The translations under genes were made by a program, and so were the position numbers. Shown here piece after piece: positions 57,101 through 64,000 of a stretch of DNA of 64,000 nt; positions within the stretch are counted from its first letter, which is position 1; the number at the start of each line of letters is the position of its first letter. Origin of the DNA: Phlebotomus papatasi. Its lineage: Eukaryota > Arthropoda > Insecta > Diptera > Psychodidae. Location: assembly GCF_024763615.1 (NCBI RefSeq), contig NC_077223.1, forward strand, positions 18,042,001-18,106,000, given 5' to 3'. Under the pieces are notes generated by a model. It saw only the letters and a program-made list of their open reading frames with translations. It made no database searches and had not been told where the DNA came from.

Positions 57101-57714
57101 TGTACCCACAGACATGTCATGCAGAACCTTTTGATCACATTTCAGCTTCTTGAGTGGCGGTGACTTGAGACCATCATCATGTTCCTGCTGCTGCCCAGCA
57201 GCTGATCCGTGAACTGTCAGGCCTCCCGTCGGAATCTTGGCATCTCCATCTCCCTCCGTCTTCATCGGAATGATTGATTGCTGGGCGTCTTTCTTTGTCG
57301 AACTGCCGCCAGCATGATTGGTACCCATCTTGTCCAGACCAAAATGTTTGCCCCTCTCATCACCTCCAGCACCCCCACTAGCCGTCCCAGCTGCCCCTTC
57401 AGCCGATGCCATTGTCACATCAGCCTGAATATTGAGCATCTTTGCTGTATCTGTGGCTGTTTTATTGCGTGGGCAAGTCATATTGCCGCATGGGTAGTCA
57501 TCCCCATCATGTGAACACCCGCAGGCGCCCCCTTCACTCCCACTACTCTGCTGTTGCTGTTGCTGCTGCTGCTGCTGCTCGTGCAATTCCCTCTGAGCCG
57601 CTTTGTCCTTCACCTTATCGCGTCGGTGGGAACTGTTGCGCTTGGACGTAATCACCGGAGCTGGAGTTGTTGATGACATCTGCCCTAAGTGTCCAGATCC
57701 TTGCTTTTTGTCAC
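42109..57714 (-). CDS. sbb: Scribbler/brakeless (ZNF608/ZNF609 homologue), 3' eight exons
   Basis: Minus-strand exons: 57714-56916, 54560-54437, 50524-49405, 47841-47457, 47328-47166, 47099-46879, 43411-42318 and 42185-42109; all junctions keep frame (1326 residues here). By family knowledge a nuclear zinc-finger transcriptional cofactor/repressor. The first exon has a basic region (KRNSSHRRDKVKDKAAQREL), a polyglutamine tract, a Cys-rich patch and the conserved LEGIVWHETEGGVLVVNVTW block that runs across the junction as WAPPRFCDSPIEDLDMRTP. Exon 50524-49405 has the single C2H2 finger CPEQDCNKKYK...HQSHAH within Ser/Thr-rich sequence. Later exons are Pro/Gly/Gln-rich with EVKSEDGGKVIKQE sumoylation-like sites and HVHTHHHTHVGLGYPMYP. 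The last 77-base exon ends INPFPPPGPAK. The 5' exons are not in the recognisable part of the window. Introns hold many transposons. Confidence 0.92.
43535..43990 (+). pseudogene. Tc1/mariner-type transposase C-terminal pseudogene
   Basis: Reads ARPIEKYW-like EVRPIEKYW, then after a one-base deletion GILKGDLKKKANPAKDLQDF and VRKWKKVIRDRG, the C-terminal region following the last catalytic residue of mariner-superfamily transposases. The upstream 250 bases match 8886-9130 in the AGXT2 intron element. Frameshifted and 5' truncated, so inactive. Confidence 0.75.
44090..44620 (+). pseudogene. Mos1-like mariner transposase pseudogene
   Basis: Pieces of the D,D34D catalytic domain: MHKELLKSSETVNGHR, stop, EQQLINLDHTLLKTW, then LTLQHGSVPCY where the second catalytic Asp (normally LQHDNARPH) is Gly, then VPSDYFLFRSMINGI with the third Asp retained, and RHGIHI. 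At least two in-frame stops; clearly dead. Confidence 0.85.
45297..45533. mobile_element. MITE family B inside the RT pseudogene
   Basis: 237 bp, CAGTAGACTCTCTCTAATTC left and inverted right (AGAGAGTATACTG), TA at both flanks. Confidence 0.9.
46098..46301. mobile_element. MITE with ATATGACAATGTCATATGAC ends
   Basis: About 204 bp with ~30-base inverted ends that are themselves palindromic (TGACAATGTCA). Splits the RT reading frame just after the GSVL block. Confidence 0.82.
47978..48250. repeat. TTCCATGGAA-rich inverted repeat element
   Basis: CCATAGAAAACTTC at the left and GAAGTTTTCCTATGG at the right enclose many TTCCATGGAA-type words. Possible MITE; no target duplication identified. Confidence 0.55.
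48275..48950. mobile_element. Element rich in AATCTGCAGATTTTC words, uninterrupted copy
   Basis: Left part GGAAATCTGTAGATTTTCTG and right part ATATTTTCTGCAGAAA are related inverted blocks. Homologous to the two halves around 30270-30331 and 31207-31780, where a family E MITE is inserted. Confidence 0.7.
48984..49237 (+). mobile_element. MITE family C (sbb intron)
   Basis: 254-bp copy with CACTGAGAGAAATCC left and TTTTCTCAGTG right. Confidence 0.9.
51023..52450 (+). mobile_element. Pogo-like transposon remnant with HTH, interrupted
   Basis: 51051-51120 encodes FYEREAMQKALEEFWKGKNI before a stop, paralogous to the HTH at 22412; downstream sequence CCGAAAAGGAAGTAACAAAA (52367) matches 22772. 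Split by the element 51388-52362. Confidence 0.75.
51388..52362. mobile_element. Pogo-like MITE family F, nested
   Basis: 975 bp, ends GGGGAATGTAGGCAGGCTTC and inverted GGGGAATATAGGCAGCCTTC; TA at 51386-51387 and 52363-52364. Interior is related to 57806-58790 (shared ACAGTGCTCCAGAAAATGTG-like and TTTTTGGTGTAGTGCAAT-like segments). Confidence 0.85.
52600..53170. repeat. Diverged copy of palindromic MITE family D
   Basis: CTCGTGAATCGTACAACCCA, TTCGTAAATGTTTGT and, at the other end, ACGAACAATATTTGTG with ACCTTTACGAACTT correspond to the two halves of 12168-12665; the middle is replaced by unrelated TTTTGTCAAAT repeats. Confidence 0.7.
53464..53624. mobile_element. Short TA-flanked MITE (GAGGCA subterminal)
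   Basis: GGGCAAGATGAGGCA and inverted GGGGAAAAGAGGCA, TA on both sides; 161 bp. Confidence 0.65.
53625..54436. other. sbb intron sequence without recognised structure
   Basis: AT-rich, no TIR pair or exon supported. Confidence 0.4.
54561..56396. other. sbb intron sequence without recognised structure
   Basis: No coding or strong inverted repeat recognised. A TACAGTACGACTCCAATAC segment near 54833 and its complement-like GGAGTCGTACTGTA near 55890 hint at a ~1-kb inverted-repeat element. Confidence 0.45.
54834..55901. mobile_element. Probable TIR element in sbb intron
   Basis: ACAGTACGACTCCAA at about 54834 is inverted as TTGGAGTCGTACTGT at about 55887-55901. About 1.07 kb; TA-like flanks (AT on the left, AA on the right) are inconclusive. 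No transposase motif recognised. Confidence 0.6.
56397..56647 (-). mobile_element. MITE family C (sbb intron)
   Basis: 251-bp copy with CACTGAGA left and TTCTCAGTG right, 269 bases from an sbb splice site. Confidence 0.9.
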
Positions 57715-57805
57715 CTAAAAACAAAATATTTCTTTCTAGCTTGAACCTACATCACATCTAGCCTAAATTTCATTAGCACCATTAATTTTATGAAAATAAA
57801 TGATA

Positions 57806-58790
57806 AGGGAAAGTGGTCTGCCTTTGAATGCGGCAACCTTTGAATATTGTAATTTTTTCATTTTTCTTTAAAGCATGAATTCTTTTCTATTAACTATTAG
57901 ATAACTATTCATAATCCTCACAAGTCATCAAAAAATGCAGACCCTAGCTCTTATTTTCTAGATACTAGGGCAAAAAAACGAAACTGAGCTCTAAACTGTA
58001 ATTTTGATGTTCTATAATTCATGTGTTTTTTCATAATCAAAATAATTTTTCGAACAAATCTTCTATTGTGAGTCATACAAGGTTATTCTTGGTTGGTATT
58101 TCTTCAAATACATTTTGATTCAGATGAGACAATTTTTGTAGGTGATAAAAGTTTGCAAATATTGCTCTGCGGCAGCCTTTGAATCTTAATGTTGTGTGCT
58201 TTTGAATCCTCTCTTTCTATACATTGAAACATCTGACAGCTTCCTGTCCGGGAGCAGAATAGAACTCCTACTTCGGTCTGACGAATGTCACACAAATACT
58301 TATAACATGCTATCTTGCTCCGGCTGGGATATTTCAATCTGACAATTGTCAACTTCAATGGCGTTTTCTTATAAATTTTTCAAGTGAAAAACAGTGCTTC
58401 AGAAAAATGTAAAAAATGTTGTTGTATAATGACTTTTGACTACAGTGTGGTAGTTTTATTGAGTGCATTAGGGTGCATGCTAATCAATTATGGGCCGTTT
58501 AATGTTACAACCTTAATATTCTCAGTGAAAAATTAAGATGCAAAGGCTGACTCAACCACATTCAAAGGCAGACCATGCAGGCTGCCTTTGAATATATAGA
58601 CATCATATTTTCAAGTTCCTCACCAGGAAAAACTGAGGACTTGCGAGTCCTGAATAGGGTAAGCATAGAAGCTAAATGAACAAGAGAATTTTTTGGTGTA
58701 ATGCAAAGTAAAGCTCATGTTGTAGTTTACTCTGGAAAAAATCTCAAATTTTGAACATCATTTTTCGTTCAAAGGCAGACCACTTTCCCC
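57806..58790. mobile_element. Pogo-like MITE family F relative with different termini
   Basis: 985 bp, ends AGGGAAAGTGGTCTGCCTTT and inverted GGGGAAAGTGGTCTGCCTTT, TA at 57804-57805 and 58791-58792. The interior resembles 51388-52362, but the subterminal words differ. Confidence 0.85.
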
Positions 58791-59102
58791 TAAATGATAA
58801 AAAAAAAATATTTTCGCTTCTACTTTGATATAAATAAATCGGTGGCAGCCAAAATCCCGAATTTTCAAAATCCTGAAAGGGATGAAATTATACGAAGGAA
58901 ATTGTTTAGAATAATTTTCCAAAACACAGAAAAATTCCCTTTGCCTTCAGCAAAGTGCGGCTACAATCGTGGGAGTAGCTATGACACTTTTAAGAATTCG
59001 GGATTTTGGCTTTCGGGATTTTGACCGGAACCTTAATAAATATTTTCCCTATTGGTCTGGGATTTTTTCACTCGACGTTAATTTAGGGTCTTTTAAATAA
59101 GT

Positions 59103-59345
59103 AATAATAATAATAAAATAATGGTGGCACAACGTTCCATAGAGGAACTTATGCCTTCCCGCAAGGGGAGTTCGAGACATCCACTATTATTTTTTTTCTC
59201 ACTGGATGCAATCCAAAAACTTTTAACGCCAGAAAAAATTCCTGGTGACCTAAAGGGGATTCAAACTCGGGGCACTTGCATCATAAAGCAAGTGCTCTAC
59301 CAATTGACCTATTTAGTGCCACTCTTGAATAAATCCCACCCTAAA
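59103..59345 (-). mobile_element. tRNA-derived SINE
   Basis: Minus-strand head (59320-59244) is tRNA-like: AGGTCAATTGGTAGAGCA as A-box/D-arm, CTTGC...GCAAG anticodon stem with an 8-base loop, and GAGTTTGAATCC as B box. The body runs to a TTATTATTATTA tail at 59116-59103. The non-standard loop argues against a functional tRNA gene. Confidence 0.7.
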
Positions 59346-59708
59346 AAGCTCTAAGCCACGCCCTCTTCAAGAGCTATGCTCAATTTAACTTTATTTTTGT
59401 ATTTTTCATCATTAAATAAGCAGTTATTAAAACTTTCTGGAAGCAAACAACCTTCACTATATTATTGTTAAAATATAAATAACGAAAAAAATAAAATGAT
59501 AACCAAATAGACCACGCCCCCATGAAATTTTTTCTTTCAAAAATACAATTATATGCTTTTAGGTTTGTCCAAAACAGCTTTTTACCCTTAGAACAGCCTG
59601 TAAGAGATAAAGTCCCAGGCTGAGGGAATATACTACACAAGTGGGCGTGGCATAATTTTTCTTTTGCTTGCCACTTCGAAAAAAATCTCAAAGAAAATGC
59701 CCTCTGTA

Positions 59709-59800
59709 GACAGAAAAAATATTTCGTAAAGTTATTCGTAAATGTTTGTGAATTCCTGCAGAAGACTTACAACAAGTTAATTTACGAACTTAAAGAACTT
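59709..59800. repeat. Fragment of palindromic MITE family D
   Basis: GTAGACAGAAAAAATATTTC followed by TATTCGTAAATGTTTGTGAA and TTCCTGCAGAAGACTTAC matches the left 80 bases of 12168-12665; the other arm is missing. Confidence 0.7.
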
Positions 59801-59934
59801 CACCTTTTCAAAAAAAAGATAAATATCTTAGTCAAAAAATTATGAATTATGTTTTCTTTATTATTATGCTTTATTATGCTTTCTCGTTTCTTGATTTTTT
59901 CAATTGATGCTTTGTAAAAATTTGTTCTTTTTTT

Positions 59935-60024
59935 TTATGTGTAAATGCTATTATGTATAGTCCTAGATGTATCATATGTGTACTATGGGCATGAAACAAT
60001 AAATATTATTATTATTATTATTAT
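59935..60024 (+). repeat. Non-LTR retroelement 3' end with (ATT)n tail
   Basis: CATGAAACAATAAATATT followed by seven ATT units; typical short retroelement tail. Confidence 0.55.
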
Positions 60025-60029
60025 ATCTG

Positions 60030-60235
60030 TAATATTTCTCGTAAACAATTGCTCATACTGAAATTTCAACAAAGCAATTTTAACTCAAATCTTATTCAGA
60101 ACTTTAGTTTAAAACCTATTCATAAAATATTGGAATAAAAATCCATAATTTTAATCAATTTATTTTTAGTGTCCAATTTTACCCTCAAAGTGTCCAAAAT
60201 TAGAAGCTGTCCAAAATTATGGGCACTTCTCCTAA
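60030..60235 (-). mobile_element. Truncated copy of the pogo-like element 20562-21629
   Basis: Matches the right part of that element from AATATTTCTCGTAA through TTGGAATAAAAATCCAT to the terminal GGGCACTTCTCCTA. It starts directly at the ATT tail of the preceding retroelement. Confidence 0.75.
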
Positions 60236-61316
60236 ATGTTATTATTATTTACATTTCTTAAAATCGGGGCGTGGTCTGTTTAAATTACCAAAAGAAAAGA
60301 AATAATTGAAGCAGTCTTTTTTTGAGCTAATGTAACTAATTGTAGTATTCCATTATAAACCAATTTACTAAAAAAAACTCTACTCTCGTGGCTCTTCACT
60401 CTCGAAAAGGGCTTAGCTTGAATTTTAGGATAAGCTTATTCAAAAGATCTAATAAAGCTTGTTGTGAAAAAGTAACAAAAGAAAAGTTATAAAAAAATGA
60501 AGTGCTTCTGGAGCATTTTATATTATCCTTCTAAGTTGTGATTGAACTAAAAAAAATTCTACCGTTCAAGTAAGAATTTAATTAATCAGCTAAGCTAACA
60601 GGAAATATTTAGTTTATTGACGTCAGATGAAAATGCTCTGAAAAATCTTAAATTTAAATTTTGTACTTTTATATGCTTAAGACTTCAAAATCATTTTTTA
60701 TTATGCTGAAAAGAAGATGTAGGGTAAAATGAGGTAATTTGGAACCATTTACAATTTGGGACATTTGAGATTTTCTCACTGTTTTAGAGATTCAAAAGGA
60801 AAAAATCTGTTCCCTTAACAACGCAAAATATAGAGAATTGTTAAGGCAAACAAAATATTCTATTTTTAGAATGATATAAATTTTTAATAGGGATTATAAA
60901 AATATTTTCCTTATGTAAACAATATGTACTTGGTCTTTTATTCCCAACAAAATGTTACTGTTCTTTGTATCACAAGTGCTCCCTGAAATAAACTTTAACG
61001 GTGAAAAAATAAAAATTCTTCAAACTAATATTGACATAATCTTATTTGCATTTTCTGTTTCACTGTAAAACCTCCTAAAATTTACTTCACATTCATGTAT
61101 TTATCAAACTAGAAGCAAATTCTGCTGCTTCTTATAAAAGTTTCCAAGAGAATTATGGAAAATATCAATTAATTTGAATAAAAACGGATGAAATTCCCTC
61201 TTTCAATATTGTTTAACTTTTGTTGGCAATACACCGTACTACGTAATTATTTATTTATCACTATTATTCTTAATTTTCGATTTCTGTCAATATAGCCACA
61301 AAGTGATAATTTTCAA
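60236..61316. other. AT-rich DNA, no recognised gene
   Basis: Contains one G-rich GGGGCGTGGTCTGTTT motif near 60266 and GTAGGGTAAAATGAGG at 60719, which looks like an unpaired pogo-type terminus. Confidence 0.45.
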
Positions 61317-61816
61317 NNNNNNNNNNNNNNNNNNNNNNNNNNNNNNNNNNNNNNNNNNNNNNNNNNNNNNNNNNNNNNNNNNNNNNNNNNNNNNNNNNNN
61401 NNNNNNNNNNNNNNNNNNNNNNNNNNNNNNNNNNNNNNNNNNNNNNNNNNNNNNNNNNNNNNNNNNNNNNNNNNNNNNNNNNNNNNNNNNNNNNNNNNNN
61501 NNNNNNNNNNNNNNNNNNNNNNNNNNNNNNNNNNNNNNNNNNNNNNNNNNNNNNNNNNNNNNNNNNNNNNNNNNNNNNNNNNNNNNNNNNNNNNNNNNNN
61601 NNNNNNNNNNNNNNNNNNNNNNNNNNNNNNNNNNNNNNNNNNNNNNNNNNNNNNNNNNNNNNNNNNNNNNNNNNNNNNNNNNNNNNNNNNNNNNNNNNNN
61701 NNNNNNNNNNNNNNNNNNNNNNNNNNNNNNNNNNNNNNNNNNNNNNNNNNNNNNNNNNNNNNNNNNNNNNNNNNNNNNNNNNNNNNNNNNNNNNNNNNNN
61801 NNNNNNNNNNNNNNNN
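61317..61816. other. Assembly gap (500 N)
   Basis: Exactly 500 undetermined bases, a conventional placeholder length, so true size is unknown. Open frames of X residues across it are meaningless. Confidence 0.99.
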
Positions 61817-64000
61817 AGAGTAACAATTATATCGATATTCATAGAGTTAATTCAACTCTGCCATAGAGTTGTTTTAACTTTTTAGGTTTTTTTTAGTGTA
61901 AAATATCCAATTTTTGATCTCAAATTTTGAACAAAATACCTTCAAATTGGTCTTAATTTGTTTGAAGAATTTTTGACAGTCTATTACATTTCTCAAAATA
62001 TCTTCCACTTGAAATTGTTTTTCGTGAAAATTTCTCATTCCATTGATGGAATGAATAAGATAAGCGTTCATGGAAGATCCTTGGGATAGTATTAAGTGGA
62101 TTTTATTGGAAAATATGACGAAAACTGCGAAAAAGAAGTGCATTTATTACGATGTTATTCTTAGTGCAGTACAATCTAGCTTTCGATCTCGTTCATCTTT
62201 AAAAATCTTCGCAAAATACAGTAGGATATGATGGAGTAATTCGAAATCATGTCCATTTTTAAATTTTAAGATTTTCTCACTGTTTCAGATGATCAAAGAG
62301 AAAAAGAAAACCACGAATAAATACTAGACTTTACATTCGAGAGTATTTTTTAGTTGTCTTTTCCTTTTGCCATCTACAATTGTTAGAAAATTGTGTTTTC
62401 ATTGGAAAACATGGTTGATCTATGAAAAATTCAATTATGAAAAGATACACTTTTAATTTTTCTGAGAAATTAACAAATTAAAATTTGTGAATATGAATGG
62501 ATTTTCGCTTTATTTGGAGCAATATTAACTAAATAATGAAACTGATGTGTAGACAATATATAAATATAGCAATTTAGTACTGTATTTATCATGAAAACAA
62601 TGACGTTTCCATTTGGAGTAGCGAAAAATTTCCATTTGAAGCAGGTTTTGAATTAGTTTAATTTACCCTAGATATTTTATGGATAAATATATTTATTTAG
62701 ATATTCGAAGTACGGAAGTTCTAGGGAGTAATACATGACATTTATCATTATCCAGTCTTTTTTTTTCTTCTTCAAAAATATGTTGTTGTTTATTATACAA
62801 AAAGAAACTTCACAGTGTTTTTAGATATAGTTCTATGTAATCCAAGCGGTCATTTTAGTTTTACTAATTTTATTTGATTTTTTTATGTTTCTTGGTAGCT
62901 TACAGAAATAATAGTAGGTCAACTCTTTCTTTAAAGGACTCTTACATAAAAGGATGAATTTTTGGGATATAAATATCCTCTGAGAATTTCAACGGAAGCC
63001 ACGTCACGTGTTGCCAAGGAATTTGTTATGATGCGTTTTCTGAATATTGTGTTATTATATTTTTTAATGCGGTCCAGATGTTTTACTGGAAGTCACGATG
63101 ACCTTTCCTTCGTAACAAATCCAAGAATTTCGCTTATTTATTCAAAAATACGTTTAAGGAAATGACAAAAAGGACTTTTGTGGAATTTAAGTCCTGCGGT
63201 TTGAAACATTTAGAATTTAGACTGAATTTTGATGTTTGATTTATCATTTAATCTTTATTTTGTCTAAAAAGGTTGATTCGTATACCACGACTAAGATTTT
63301 TAATATTATACTATTAAAATACTTCACATTTAATTTAATTGTATTAAACTATTTCTGTTTAAGTTCTTCAAGTTCTCTTTGTTTGTTTAAAAGCTATCGC
63401 TATAAATGAGAAATTTTGTTTTAATGTCTCTTGATTCAGAATTGCAGAAAATATTTGATTTTGACACCACATATTAACACAGTCTTTAGCTCAGAATTTA
63501 TTTCGTTTAATGTCGAAACTTTAGGATAATAATAAAATTTTATTTCTATCAGCTAGATAAAACCGGTTAATGTTTACTTGATTTTTTTGAGTTCGTTAAT
63601 AGAAAAAGCATATTTCCCAATAAAAAAAGTAATAAAGAAGCGAAAATTTAAAATTTTTATAGCAGAAGATAAAATATTTTTCAATTTATATATTTATAAA
63701 AAAAAATTAAATTCTTTAAAATTACCCAATCCATTCACCACTTTTTGACATTCACCAGAATTAACCCTCTAACGGTGTTTTCTTTATTACGCGATAAAAA
63801 GTTCTAAAACAATGTTTTCTAGGATAATTATGATCCAATAAAGTCGAAGAAAGCATCCATTCATCATTATCTCTTTTAGTTTAGGCGCTAGATGACAAAA
63901 TATAAAAAAAATTATAAAACTCGTTTTGCCTCTAAAATTCACATTTTTACTTTTTTCAATTTTTTTAAATAAAATATACAAAGTAGAATGATATGTCTTA
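61817..64000. other. AT-rich DNA, no recognised gene
   Basis: Starts with a sequence (GTTTTAACTTTTTAGG...TTAGTGT) like the end of a family C MITE running into the gap. Apart from the fragment at 62380-62668, nothing else is recognisable; no upstream sbb exon is identified. Confidence 0.45.
62380..62668 (-). repeat. Truncated copy of pogo-like MITE family E
   Basis: AAAACATGGTTGATC, ATGAATGGATTTTCGC and CCATTTGGAGTAGCGAAAAA match 30940-31206; ends with TTTACCC-TA. A diverged left part extends back to about 62225. Confidence 0.75.

Noticed and set aside
59244..59320. Functional tRNA gene
   Set aside because: A and B boxes are present, but the acceptor stem does not pair and the anticodon loop is 8 bases; the oligo(TTA) tail identifies a SINE.
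61270..61866. Open reading frames of about 180-190 residues on both strands
   Set aside because: They are translations of the 500-N gap.

Overview
The window is AT-rich, intron-rich eukaryotic DNA packed with short inverted-repeat elements. The genes are insect genes, and their identity and size (a Pelle-type death-domain kinase relative, a 327-residue wmd/STRAP, brakeless/ZNF609, adrift/CMTR2) point to a fly. The dense MITE load around modest genes looks nematoceran (mosquito- or sand-fly-like), but that finer placement is inference. There is a 500-base run of N at 61317-61816, so this is a scaffold from a draft assembly.

Layout, left to right. 1-2180: nested repeats. 2496-3878 (+): an intronless death-domain pseudokinase related to Pelle/IRAK. 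3879-7251: repeats. 7252-10896 (+): AGXT2, a mitochondrial aminotransferase, with a 1.9-kb transposon in one intron and two homologous alternative last exons. 10926-15275: MITEs and a tRNA-like pseudogene. 15276-19977 (-): a TMEM64-like VTT-domain membrane protein in three exons. 19978-24459: two pogo-like elements carrying degenerate transposase helix-turn-helix coding. 24460-28907 (+): CMTR2 in two exons. 29221-37510 (+): STRAP in five exons, starting 313 bases after CMTR2. 37554-42108: repeats, including a 700-bp foldback element. 42109-57714 (-): the 3' eight exons of scribbler/brakeless; its 5' part lies beyond the last recognisable exon, probably off the right edge. The brakeless introns hold two dead mariner-type transposases, a jockey-like reverse transcriptase pseudogene cut by two MITEs, and several pogo-like MITEs. 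57715-64000: repeats, SINE and LINE tails and the gap, with no recognisable exon.

The genes are ordinary single-copy housekeeping or regulatory loci and form no shared pathway: mRNA cap-2 methylation (CMTR2), SMN-associated WD40 assembly and signalling (STRAP), amino-acid/glyoxylate metabolism (AGXT2), a membrane protein (TMEM64) and a transcriptional cofactor (sbb). All multi-exon models were built by eye from GT/AG sites; every internal junction keeps the reading frame.

The most interesting items are: the Pelle-derived pseudokinase that lost both the catalytic Asp and the DFG Asp; the duplicated, mutually exclusive AGXT2 terminal exons; the 700-bp foldback element with alternating palindromes; the 95-bp-module giant hairpin; a recurrent G-rich GGGGCGTGG motif in AT-rich DNA; and nested transposons whose TA target sites can be proved from paralogous empty sites inside the same window.
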